Part shown: piece after piece, positions 34,009 through 41,966 of the stretch
Layout of the letters: each line of letters opens with the position of its first letter
Numbering within the stretch: position 1 is the first letter of the stretch
NCBI GenBank assembly: GCA_946413525.1
Contig: CAMKKZ010000006.1
Location: 99,013-163,012 of the forward strand
DNA length: 64,000 nucleotides
Origin: an uncultured Oribacterium sp.
GTDB lineage: Bacteria > Bacillota > Clostridia > Lachnospirales > Lachnospiraceae
Reading direction: 5' to 3'
Translations under genes and position numbers: made by a program
Notes under the pieces: model-generated
Databases searched by the model: none
The model's input: the letters and a program-made list of their open reading frames with translations, nothing else
What the model was told of the DNA's origin: nothing

Positions 34009-34815
34009 TTACCCGCAGCGGCTGCAGGCATGCCTTCCGTCAGACTGTGCTTTTGACAATGTGGTAGATTGTATATAGCTTTGCATTGCCCTGCAGTTTG
34101 GATCCCTGTGGTAGCGTTTGCCTCCTGCCGTGTAGTAGACTAACGGACTTGAGGGATCCGGCCGGCAGCTTTGGCATGGGGAAAATTTTCCGCCATATTT
34201 TGTGTTTTTCCCGTCAATCAAATATGCGGGACCAGAAAGGAAGTCATTGTAAATGTAGCTGCAGGTACGAGACATGTGGTATACGGACAGGCTTTTGGTG
34301 CTGACATATACTATGGTTTCCCGTTCCTGCTCCTCCGGGGCATCGGCTGATGGGTCCCATCGGCTTCCATCAGCCCCAATCCATGCCCTGTGGGATGCTA
34401 TGACCTGCTGCCGGAGGCTGTGGAGGCCGAGAAATGAAAAGGGGAGGGCAGCGTCATAATTCAAGACATAATGGACATGCTCGGGTGTGACCTCCGACTC
34501 AGTGTACATGTCCAGGCGGCGCATGCCCGGCTGAGTCACCTTAGATGTCAGCATGGCTATGCTTACGGCATTTTCCATGCCCTGCAGCGTATCCTGGTCG
34601 AGCTTCAGTTTGCCTGATTCCGATGCGTAATGCTCGGCGTATTTGAATTTTGAGAGATTGCGCGCGCCCTCCTCCATAATCTTTGAGGCGTTTTGCTGCT
34701 GGTTAAAGATAAGCATCGGCGTCAGCATAACGACCGTACAAAGGATAAACATTGTTAAAGAAAGCGCCGCTTCAATGGTGAAAGAGGCGCGGATGCCTGT
34801 ATTTTTCTGTTTCAT
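34009..34815 (-). CDS. TadE-like pseudopilin with two Cys/His metal-site modules
   Basis: From ATG 34815 (MKQKNTGIRASFTIEAALSLTMF) the protein has a TadE-type processing site (ASFTIEAALS, with the Glu five residues into the mature helix) and one transmembrane helix, then ~220 outer residues. The end is unusual: two modules of the pattern Y-H-x4-C...[P/A]-C-x2-C (VYHMSRTCSYIYN...SPCQSC and RYHRDPNCRAM...HACSRC), like Ada-type zinc sites. It is probably a minor pseudopilin with metal-binding knobs. No ribosome site is visible. The frame extends to 34920, but those codons belong to a palindromic repeat. Confidence 0.78.
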   Translation of the reverse strand: MKQKNTGIRASFTIEAALSLTMFILCTVVMLTPMLIFNQQQNASKIMEEGARNLSKFKYAEHYASESGKLKLDQDTLQGMENAVSIAMLTSKVTQPGMRRLDMYTESEVTPEHVHYVLNYDAALPFSFLGLHSLRQQVIASHRAWIGADGSRWDPSADAPEEQERETIVYVSTKSLSVYHMSRTCSYIYNDFLSGPAYLIDGKNTKYGGKFSPCQSCRPDPSSPLVYYTAGGKRYHRDPNCRAMQSYIQSTTLSKAQSDGRHACSRCG

Positions 34816-34851
34816 AGAATTTGCTGAAAATATGAAAGTGTATAAAAGCAT

Positions 34852-34980
34852 GCCTTGGGCGTATTTGGAATGCGCATAAGTCTCACGCCCGAGGCGTGAC
34901 TGTTCAGCTTGAATGAACAAGTTATCTTAAATGTGGTGAATGCGTGAACCTATCGGGATTCGCCGAATACGGTATTAATT
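34852..34980 (-). repeat. GTAACTGTTCAGC-type hairpin copy 2 plus core copy 7
   Basis: 34852-34925 is the diverged reverse of the element at 30386-30540 (ACGCCCGAGGCGTGACTGTTCAGC...). CGCCGAATACGG at 34961-34972 is another core copy. The block separates two Tad genes. Confidence 0.7.
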
Positions 34981-34991
34981 GTCATGTGAAA

Positions 34992-37046
34992 CTAATGCGT
35001 ATCGTTTTTGTATTTGTAGAAGCTGTCCACGGTGAAAGAGTAGTTTGGGGATGGAATATTTCCGGCTGCTGCCCGGACAATTCCCTGGTTCAGCAGGAGA
35101 TGAGTGGAGCTTACGTCACAGGAGGCGTGAAGGGCATAAAGGCAGTTCGAAATGGAGAAGTTTTCTATTCCGTCTGCCTCTCCGGATCGCAGGCTCCGTT
35201 CAATCCTTGATAACATCCTCCCGTTAACAGCAGGCTGCTGCAGTAGTCCCTGCCCGAAGAGGAAGGCCCGGAGATAGTCCCTATAGCTGAGTCCCTGGCT
35301 CTTTTTGTTTTCCCCGATTCCCTCCCCTTTCGCCAGGGCAAAGAGTCCTGAAACATCCATGGACCAGCTTTGTTCTGTATGGAAAATGGGCACTTTCCCA
35401 TCACACAGCAAGGTACGGACATCTTGTATGGCTTGGCCCAATGCCCATATGCCCAGGACAAAGAGAGTAAAGACAGATATCAGGACAGGGTTTGCGGTGG
35501 CGCAGAGAAAGCTGGTCACAAAAGCCTCAGCCTCATGCCTTTTGGCTGAATTTGTAAACAGGAAGATAAGGTTAAGACCCTCCCGGAGGGTTATGAGTCT
35601 TGTTGTGAATTCTGCCAGGTTGTCATGGTCGCTGCTTTCTCCGCACAGAATATATTCCAGCTCCAGGCTTTTCTGCCCACTGGGCGGCAGGGAGCCATCC
35701 GCGCTGTCATTCCTGTGGTAATAATGGAAGAAATTCATGGCATATTCTCCCAGTATTGCGATTTCCACCGGGTTCGCCTCGGAGCCTGTGGGATAGGGCA
35801 CAGCGGTGTCGTTTATTGCTGACTGATCCGGCAGGCCTTTCTCTTCAGGAAGGACAAGGCTCAGGAGATTTCCGCCGGCAAGGTCACGCAGACCTTCCAG
35901 GAGGCTCTTGTTCTGGCTGTTGATCGAGGAGGTGGCGCCGTTGTAGCGTACAAGCTCGAGATGCAGCCATGTTTCGTGTATGTCGTTATAGAATTGGCGT
36001 ATTTCGGATAAAAAATCATCGTCATCATCGTCATCATCGTCATCCTCGTCTTCTTCTGCTTCCATCATGGCTTCTTCAAGCCATGTCTCGAAATTCTCTA
36101 CCGAAGTTCGGATTTCCTGCACATTGCCGGACAGTGTCGCGCAGAGATCCGGCATGGCTTCAATCTTTTCCCGGATATCCCCGTTTCCGGAAACATAACG
36201 TTCATATTCCTGAATTTCGGAATCGATTGCCTGGGCTCCCATTTCGCCCAGCGACTCCCTTCGGCTTTCGAAATCCGAGCGGAGGGAGTCCACCTCATCC
36301 TTCAGCGCGTCCGCCGCCGCGCTGAAGTCCTCCACATTCTTTTCGATCATTTCCAGGCTGTTGATCAAATTATCGCAGGCATCATAAAATCTCCAGGCGC
36401 TTTCGGTTGACAGGGCAATGCTGGCATCCTCGAAAGCCTCTTCTTCTTTGGCGCAGTAGAGGGATATTTCGGAAATGGCTTTTTCGACATCCTCAAGATC
36501 CCGGCTGTCTAGCTGGTATTCCTTTTGCATCTTCTGAATCTCAGCGCATTCCTGGGATTTTTTGAATACGCTTCCCAGTTCTTCAGACAGGGAGCCCTCA
36601 TCAAAATCCGAACCCGCGAAACGAATCAGTGAGCTGACCAGGCCGAATTTCATGTACTCAAGAACTTCTTCCTCGAAATAAATATCTTCCGTCAGCGGGG
36701 CTTCCTCTGACAGGAGGATATCTTCCTCCTGAATTTTTACCGGGAAAAGGTTTTTTGCTTCGCAATACGGTTCCATGAAGTCTTTGAGCTCCTGCACCAG
36801 GTCCCCGTCCGCACGGTATTCCAGTCCGAAAATCCTGTAGTTTTCCCATAGCGGACGGTGAAATTGTGAGAAAAGGGATTCCATCGCGCTGTCCAGGGCG
36901 GTCTGGAGGTACAGACGTTGGGATATTGTTCTTGCGGACTCGCCAATGGTAAGGAGCAGTGCTGAAATCAGGACAAAGGAGAGGGCCAGGAATACAGTTA
37001 TGGAGGAACGTTCCGATTCAAAGCCCTCGCTCCGAATGCCTTTCAT
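34992..37046 (-). CDS. Tad-locus DUF5702-like membrane-anchored protein
   Basis: This 684-residue protein from ATG 37046 (MKGIRSEGFESERSSITVFLALSFVLISALLL) has one N-terminal helix like TadG-type pilus assembly proteins, then a long outer region rich in helices and Glu. DUF5702 proteins occupy this position in clostridial Tad loci. A poly-Asp run (EEDEDDDDDDDDDD, encoded near 36017-36055) interrupts the middle. A hydrophobic segment near NPVLISVFTLFVLGIWALG lies about 200 residues before the end. The open frame continues to 37208, but that part is hairpin repeat, which also removes any recognisable ribosome site. Confidence 0.75.
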   Translation of the reverse strand: MKGIRSEGFESERSSITVFLALSFVLISALLLTIGESARTISQRLYLQTALDSAMESLFSQFHRPLWENYRIFGLEYRADGDLVQELKDFMEPYCEAKNLFPVKIQEEDILLSEEAPLTEDIYFEEEVLEYMKFGLVSSLIRFAGSDFDEGSLSEELGSVFKKSQECAEIQKMQKEYQLDSRDLEDVEKAISEISLYCAKEEEAFEDASIALSTESAWRFYDACDNLINSLEMIEKNVEDFSAAADALKDEVDSLRSDFESRRESLGEMGAQAIDSEIQEYERYVSGNGDIREKIEAMPDLCATLSGNVQEIRTSVENFETWLEEAMMEAEEDEDDDDDDDDDDFLSEIRQFYNDIHETWLHLELVRYNGATSSINSQNKSLLEGLRDLAGGNLLSLVLPEEKGLPDQSAINDTAVPYPTGSEANPVEIAILGEYAMNFFHYYHRNDSADGSLPPSGQKSLELEYILCGESSDHDNLAEFTTRLITLREGLNLIFLFTNSAKRHEAEAFVTSFLCATANPVLISVFTLFVLGIWALGQAIQDVRTLLCDGKVPIFHTEQSWSMDVSGLFALAKGEGIGENKKSQGLSYRDYLRAFLFGQGLLQQPAVNGRMLSRIERSLRSGEADGIENFSISNCLYALHASCDVSSTHLLLNQGIVRAAAGNIPSPNYSFTVDSFYKYKNDTH

Positions 37047-37185
37047 ACTTTGGCTTGATGCCGCGGGCATTGACATTTCATTTGTGCCGCGCCAGCGGCA
37101 CAAATGAAGTCTGAAAGGCTTGCTTTTCAGACTTTGTAGCCATGGAGCCCCGCCCCACAGAAGATCATGAAAGGTTCCTTTTATA
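37038..37185 (+). repeat. GCCGCAGGC-type hairpin repeat, copy 3
   Basis: Hairpins ATGCCGCGGGCAT, TTTGTGCCGC...GCGGCACAAA and CTGAAAGGCTTGCTTTTCAG are followed by a GGAGCCCCGCCCCAC module. It overlaps the likely first codons of the DUF5702-like gene. Confidence 0.85.
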
Positions 37186-37198
37186 CTTTTTTTCTGAA

Positions 37199-37450
37199 TC
37201 ATGACCATACGGAGGTGGCGGAATCGTCAATCTGCTGCATGATCGTCTGCAGAAGGGCCTTTATCCTGTCCCGGAATATAATCACGAGGGCAATCAGGAC
37301 GACGAGGATCAGCACCATTTCAATGGTTCCGATTCCATCCTCGCTCTCCAGCTTTTCCCTGGCCTTTTCAGAAAGCTGTTTGCTCCAGGCCTGCATACGG
37401 CAATGCAGGATGCCGCACTTAAGATACAATTCTTCAGTCTTTTTTTTCAT
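37199..37450 (-). CDS. flp: Flp-family type IVb pilin
   Basis: This 83-residue major pilin subunit has a positively charged leader, then the hydrophobic core GIGTIEMVLILVVLIALVIIF, where Glu is the conserved fifth residue of the mature pilin (Flp1-like pattern G/x-TIEMVLI). A short C-terminal stretch (RDRIKALLQTIMQQIDD) follows. AAGGAG at 8 bases precedes the ATG. It is processed by the prepilin peptidase encoded 3.5 kb downstream and polymerised by the TadA/CpaF motor. Confidence 0.92.
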   Translation of the reverse strand: MKKKTEELYLKCGILHCRMQAWSKQLSEKAREKLESEDGIGTIEMVLILVVLIALVIIFRDRIKALLQTIMQQIDDSATSVWS

Positions 37451-37547
37451 TTTGCTTTTCTCCTTGTGATAATACTATTTTTCTGATGGATCCGCCCTTC
37501 ATCATGAACCAAAACTATGGATCAGGCATGGCTGATGCCTGACTTTT

Positions 37548-40190
37548 TCAGGTCAGAGCGGTCATGGCTGGCACAATGACAATGGCCATGACGATGCCAA
37601 GCTGCATGAAGAGGGGACCCAGAAGCTTAGTGCCCGCTTCCTCCCCCAGCCTTCGAGCGGTTGTTTTCCGTTGCTCAAAGGCTTCCTCCATTTCGAGGGC
37701 GAAAAGAGAGCGCAGATTTTTGGAGCCGTTTTTGCGATTCTGTTCAATCAGGCTGACCAACTTTGTATAGGGCTTCAAGTTGATTCTTTTGCCGAAGGAA
37801 ACGTAAACTTCCGACTCGGGGGTGTTTCTTTGGAACTGCCTGAGCATGATGCGGAGTTCATCGTAAAGATAACGGTTTTCATGGCTTCCGTTTTTAAGAA
37901 GGGCGTCATACCGGGTGCTGATGGTCTCAAAGGCGTTTCGCACGGTAAGACCGGCTCCGATATAGACCATGAGCTTCGAGACCAGCTCCGAGTAGTCCAG
38001 AAGCAGTTGGTTCTCTCTTTTCTTTTTCTCCTCCTTTCGGAGGGAACCCTGGCGCAGGTAGAGGGCCGCGGCAGCCGCAAGTCCCAGGAAGGGGAAGATG
38101 AGGTAGCTGAGGTCTGCCTTTTCCAGAAAACGCACTGTTTTGCCGCCGATCTCCTTCGGAAGGACAAAGCTATCGCTTCCGATGCCCTCGTGATCGCTTT
38201 TTTTCAATGCGTCAGATAAAGCCTTTTGTATTTTCTCCTGCTCCGTCAGTTCCCTGGGCAGGACGTGAATGTAGATTTTGTAAGGATCGGATTTGTAGCG
38301 CTGTTTCCATACGCTTTCATCCGCTTCGATTCCAATGGGGTTTCCGGCATCGTCTTCCGGGATGATATAAGCTGAAAGGATGAGGGAAAGGTAACCGTCC
38401 ACGCTTTCTCCCGGAGCCAGCCGGTCGTTATGTACGGTTCCGTCTTCCTCAATCAGACTCTGATATTTTTTGTAATATTCGGCCGGGGTGTATGCCACGA
38501 TTCCGGGATCCACGGCGTCAGGAACTTCATTTTCGGAGCCGGAAGCTGCAAGGGATTCCGAGGTTTCAGAGGTTTCCTGTACTTCTGTTAATTCTGATTC
38601 TTCGGACATTTCTGATGTTTCCGGCGTTTCCGGTGACAGAGATATTTCTGATTCCTCAGATATTACAGGCTCTTCGGATGCTATAGATTCTTCGGATGCT
38701 ATAGATTCTTCGGATGCTATAGATTCTTCGGATGCTATAGATTCTTCGGATGCTACAGACTCTTCGGATGCTACAGACTCTTCGGATGCTATAGATTCTT
38801 CGGATGCTACAGACTCTTCGGATGCTATAGATTCTTCGGATACTATAGATTCTTCAGATATTACAGATCCTTCAGATACCTCCGATGTTTCAGGCTCATT
38901 TGATGCTTCTGAGAGAACGAAGGCAGAGCTTTCCATAACCGCGTTATTGCTTCCTTCATCCTGTGTTGCACTGTTTTCAGTGGTTGCGGCATCCGTGGAA
39001 TCATTATCGGTGGAAGAGTATTCGGCGGCCGCGTCATCTGCCGCCATGGACTCAATGCCCGCGGTATCTGTGGCTGTCAATTCACCGTTTGCGGCATTTG
39101 CTGCCATGGATTCAATGACCGCTGCATCTGTGGCTGTCGATTCACCGTTTGCGCCATCTGTTGCCATGGACTCAATGTCCGCGGTATCTGTGGCTGTCAA
39201 TTCACCGTTTGTGCCATCTGCCGCCATGGACTCAATGACCACTGCATCCGCGGCTATGGATGACTCCCCGATTTCTGTTTCAGAAACAGGTATTCCTCCG
39301 TCTTGCGTCACCGCAGGGACTCCGTCCGTTGTAAGCGTGTCGGAAGATGCGGAGGCTCCTTCCGAAGAATTGTTCTCAGGAGCATTATCTGAAATAGTGG
39401 CCTCTGATTCACCATCATTATGGCTGCTATTGTCGAGAGTGCCTTCTGCGGGGGATTGGAGGGAAGATGAGGGCTGCTCGGGATAAAAAGCCCAGCTTGC
39501 CCTGACACCGTATTCGGGGAAGGAGGCAGGGAGGCGCAGATTGCCGCTGATCGCATCCAGGCTGTCCTCAGGTGAGGTAATCGTGCCCTCGACATCTTCA
39601 ACAATTTTCGCGAAGACGGCGTTGGCTTCTTCCTTTGTGTATCTTCTGGCGCTGACAGTGATGGAAACGGGCATTGCCCCCTCATCGGAAAGGCCCTCTA
39701 CGTTCAGGTTATATGTTTTGTCTGATTTCCCATAATTATTCCGTAAGAGCGCGTTACCAGGCTGTATATTTGTTTTTTGGAGGCCGCTCAGAAAGGCCAG
39801 GATGGCAAGCACAAAAGAAATGGCTATCGCGGCGAGCATTTCCTTTAGTAACTTTCTTTGGATTTTTGGATACCCACCGGCTGCTCCCCCGTTTCCGACT
39901 GGCGCGGATATCCTGCCTCCTTCCACTACGGATCCTTTGCCCCTCTCCGGGAAAGTCCCTCCGCCTCCCTTCGGAGGCATTCTTCCGCGCGGGACGGGGG
40001 AGGGCGCATGCGGATGAATTGACACCGGCGACACCGGCGTGTTTCCCCTCCCGGGATTCATTCCCATGGATGTGTCGCTTTGCCACGATTGCCCGACAGT
40101 GTTATCTGCCTTTTTCGACTTTCCAAATATCTTTATGTTGGGCAGTCTGGCCCTCATGAAAGGGATGGGGGCTTTACTTTTCTTTTTCAA
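37548..40190 (-). CDS. TadC-like GspF protein with giant Ser/Glu repeat insert
   Basis: I favour TTG 40190 (AAAGGAG 10 bases upstream); the frame runs to 40244. The protein is 880 residues. A basic Pro-rich cytoplasmic start is followed by a helix (LAAIAISFVLAILAFLSGL, about 125-145) and ~490 outer residues that include a 60-bp and an 18-bp repeat array. A second helix (LSYLIFPFLGLAAAAALYL) leads to a normal GspF/TadC domain (LVSKLMVYIGAGLTVRNAFE...TARRLGEEAGTKLLGPLFMQ, last ~200 residues). TadC proteins are usually about 300 residues. The insert probably sits outside the membrane near the pilus base. Confidence 0.85.
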   Translation of the reverse strand: MKKKSKAPIPFMRARLPNIKIFGKSKKADNTVGQSWQSDTSMGMNPGRGNTPVSPVSIHPHAPSPVPRGRMPPKGGGGTFPERGKGSVVEGGRISAPVGNGGAAGGYPKIQRKLLKEMLAAIAISFVLAILAFLSGLQKTNIQPGNALLRNNYGKSDKTYNLNVEGLSDEGAMPVSITVSARRYTKEEANAVFAKIVEDVEGTITSPEDSLDAISGNLRLPASFPEYGVRASWAFYPEQPSSSLQSPAEGTLDNSSHNDGESEATISDNAPENNSSEGASASSDTLTTDGVPAVTQDGGIPVSETEIGESSIAADAVVIESMAADGTNGELTATDTADIESMATDGANGESTATDAAVIESMAANAANGELTATDTAGIESMAADDAAAEYSSTDNDSTDAATTENSATQDEGSNNAVMESSAFVLSEASNEPETSEVSEGSVISEESIVSEESIASEESVASEESIASEESVASEESVASEESIASEESIASEESIASEESIASEEPVISEESEISLSPETPETSEMSEESELTEVQETSETSESLAASGSENEVPDAVDPGIVAYTPAEYYKKYQSLIEEDGTVHNDRLAPGESVDGYLSLILSAYIIPEDDAGNPIGIEADESVWKQRYKSDPYKIYIHVLPRELTEQEKIQKALSDALKKSDHEGIGSDSFVLPKEIGGKTVRFLEKADLSYLIFPFLGLAAAAALYLRQGSLRKEEKKKRENQLLLDYSELVSKLMVYIGAGLTVRNAFETISTRYDALLKNGSHENRYLYDELRIMLRQFQRNTPESEVYVSFGKRINLKPYTKLVSLIEQNRKNGSKNLRSLFALEMEEAFEQRKTTARRLGEEAGTKLLGPLFMQLGIVMAIVIVPAMTALT
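38653..38886 (-). repeat. 18-bp in-frame tandem repeat, 13 units
   Basis: Thirteen contiguous 18-bp units (234 bp) encode near-identical SEESIA/SEESVA hexapeptides. Several units are identical at DNA level, so this array is the most recently expanded one in the window. Confidence 0.9.
39043..39260 (-). repeat. 60-bp in-frame tandem repeat, 3.6 units
   Basis: GCCATGGACTCAATG-like marks recur at 39043, 39103, 39163 and 39223. They encode 20-residue units with IESMAADGxNGELTATDTA. Confidence 0.88.
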
Positions 40191-40351
40191 TTCTTTGTTG
40201 CTCCTTTCTTTGTTATGATTGTTATATTTGTATGTCAGGCGCAAAAAAACAGGCCCTGTTCATTGAACGGGCCTGCATTCTCTATCATAATGCTATTGTT
40301 TTATTGTTTTATTTTTCCATTATTATTTGTGCTGTCTTTGTGCTGCTTTTT

Positions 40352-40523
40352 TTATTTTTCCGCTTTCGTTCTTTCCAACATAGCTTTGTGATTTTTGATA
40401 AGTTCCAAAGCCTTGTCCAGATTGCCGTTTTCAAAAAGGCGATATTAAAATATCAAAGAATTCAATATCTTTGTTGATTCTTTCCAGTGTCGCGAGTTCT
40501 GCCATTTCTTCATATCCTTCCAT
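40352..40523 (-). pseudogene. Frameshifted paralogue of the small protein at 40587-40880
   Basis: ATG 40523 with AAGGAG upstream opens MEGYEEMAELATLERINKD..., nearly identical to the neighbour's start, but stops after 30 codons at 40431. A shift to another frame restores FENGNLDKALELIKNHKAML... to a stop at 40352, aligning with IQSGEVKKAERIL in the neighbour. I infer a one- or two-base frameshift. Confidence 0.6.
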
Positions 40524-40573
40524 TTTTGCACTCCTTTTCAAACGCCATGATTCAGAGGTCATTATATCATAGG

Positions 40574-40680
40574 TCATGAAAAGCCATCAAGGCTTTTCAT
40601 GACCGTACTTGGCGAACCCCGCAGGGGTTTGTCCGCCGCAGGCGGATTTTGACGCGCTTTTCCTTGAAGCGCGCCAAAAC
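40574..40680 (-). repeat. Modular palindromic repeat (core copy 8)
   Basis: Head palindrome TCATGAAAAGCC/GGCTTTTCATGA (40574-40602), inverted core CCGTACTTGGCG (40603-40614), AACCCCGCAGGGGTT hairpin, CCGCCGCAGGCGG and a GCGCGCC/GACGCGC end. It overlaps the 3' end of the small gene. Confidence 0.88.
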
Positions 40681-40880
40681 CTATGAAAACCTGCCTCGCT
40701 CAATCGTATCCTATTTTTCCTTATGGCTTCGTTAAGTGAGTCAATATCCCGGGCGAGGATCCTTTCGGCTTTTTTCACTTCTCCCGATTGAATGAGTTCT
40801 AAAATATCCATTAAGTGATCGCGTTCTTTGATCATTCTGTCCAGTGTCGCGAGTTCTGCCATATCTTCATATCCTTCCAT
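40587..40880 (-). CDS. Small coiled-coil protein with repeat-derived C-terminus
   Basis: ATG 40880 has AGGAGG 7-8 bases upstream, so I use it instead of 40946. The first ~65 residues (MEGYEDMAELATLDRMIKER...RILARDIDSLNEAIRKNRIR) are helical and charged, probably a short coiled coil. The last ~30 residues (RFWRASRKSASKSACGG... ending FAKYGHEKP) are translated from the palindromic repeat at 40574-40680. A frameshifted paralogue follows. It sits inside the Tad operon between the TadB-like and TadC-like genes. Family not recognised. Confidence 0.6.
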   Translation of the reverse strand: MEGYEDMAELATLDRMIKERDHLMDILELIQSGEVKKAERILARDIDSLNEAIRKNRIRLSEAGFHRFWRASRKSASKSACGGQTPAGFAKYGHEKP

Positions 40881-41019
40881 TTTTGCCCTCCTTTTCAAAC
40901 GTCGTGATCCGGAGGTGATTATAACATGAAAGCAGGCCCTGTTCAATTGTCAAGGTACTGTCCGATCATGATCGGATGCCGCATACTGGGCAGATGTTGA
41001 TCAGCCACATGGATCAAGC

Positions 41020-41105
41020 TTTGACTTTATGCCGCAGGCATTGAGTCCCATTTATGTTGCGTCAGCGGCACAAATCAAAGCATGAAAGGCTTGCTTTTCA
41101 TGCCT
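41020..41105 (+). repeat. GCCGCAGGC-type hairpin repeat, copy 4
   Basis: TTTGACTTTATGCCGCAGGC, the TTTATGTTGCGTCAGCGGCACAAA region and CATGAAAGGC/GCTTTTCATG follow the order of the other copies. It lies 28 bases past the tadB stop. Confidence 0.82.
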
Positions 41106-41132
41106 CTTATTATGAGCGGAGGCGGCTCCTTT

Positions 41133-41966
41133 TCAGACTTCTATGGCAAGGATGCGGTTGGAGAGCCAGACCGCGAAGATATATACCCCTAGGCATCCGG
41201 TCATTACAACGCGTCCTATGAATGTGGTATAAAGTACATTGAAAAAATCCGGCGAGGAGACATTCATATAGATTATGATTAGAAAAGGAACAATGTTCAT
41301 GATCTTCTGCTCATAGCTTTTGGACGCGTTCAGCGTCAAAATTTCTTCCGTAATGGAAACCTTGTCCCTGATGACGTCGCTGGCGTGACGCATAATGCTG
41401 ACAAGCTCCCCGCCGGATCGTTTGGCCACGCTGAAAACTTCCGCAAAATTTCCGATGTCGTCCAGGCCGGATCTTTCCGCAAAATCCATGAGAAGCGCCT
41501 CCAGGGGCTTGTTAAGTGTCAGTCCATATTCGATGTTCCGAAATTCCCGGACAATCATCGCCTTCTCGGAAAAAAGATGCGTGAGCTCCGGTATGGAAGC
41601 CCGGAAAGCGTTTTCAGTTGAGAGGCCGGCGCTTAAAAAGGAACAAAGTATGGACAGGGCTTCTTTGAATTCCAGCAGCAGGCGGTGCTTTCTTTTTTCA
41701 CAAAGATCGTCCCTCTTCAGGAAAGGCCACGCCAGGGAGAGGGGGGACATGAGAAGGAAGACCGGCAGGCTTTGGTAAAAAGCGTAGGCAATCAATCCAA
41801 TTGCCAGGAGGGCGGTGCCGGAAAGCTCAAGATATTCCGGAAGGCAGAGTTCATAGCTTCTGTAATCTGTCAGTGAGTTTTCCTGTGTTCGAGAGATTGG
41901 AAAGCTTCCGAAGCGCTTTCCCATCATATTCGTATAATTTTTTTGTCTGGACTTCTCCGTTTTCAA
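41133..41966 (-). CDS. tadB: TadB-like GspF-family pilus platform protein
   Basis: This 277-residue inner-membrane platform protein is for Flp pilus assembly. Two N-terminal helices (LLAIGLIAYAFYQSLPVFLLMSPLSLAWPF), the T2SSF core (FKEALSILCSFLSAGLSTENAFRAS, FAEVFSVAKRSGGELVSIMRHASDVIRDK) and two C-terminal helices are visible. The start is a TTG at 41966 with GGAGGT 8 bases upstream, inside cpaF, giving a 116-base gene overlap and probable translational coupling. ATG 41924 is a weaker alternative without a site. Confidence 0.88.
   Translation of the reverse strand: MKTEKSRQKNYTNMMGKRFGSFPISRTQENSLTDYRSYELCLPEYLELSGTALLAIGLIAYAFYQSLPVFLLMSPLSLAWPFLKRDDLCEKRKHRLLLEFKEALSILCSFLSAGLSTENAFRASIPELTHLFSEKAMIVREFRNIEYGLTLNKPLEALLMDFAERSGLDDIGNFAEVFSVAKRSGGELVSIMRHASDVIRDKVSITEEILTLNASKSYEQKIMNIVPFLIIIYMNVSSPDFFNVLYTTFIGRVVMTGCLGVYIFAVWLSNRILAIEV

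Noticed and set aside
38488..39486. 332-residue plus-strand frame rich in Ser/Asp
   Set aside because: Opposite-strand reading of the TadC-like repeat arrays; periods divisible by three keep several frames open.
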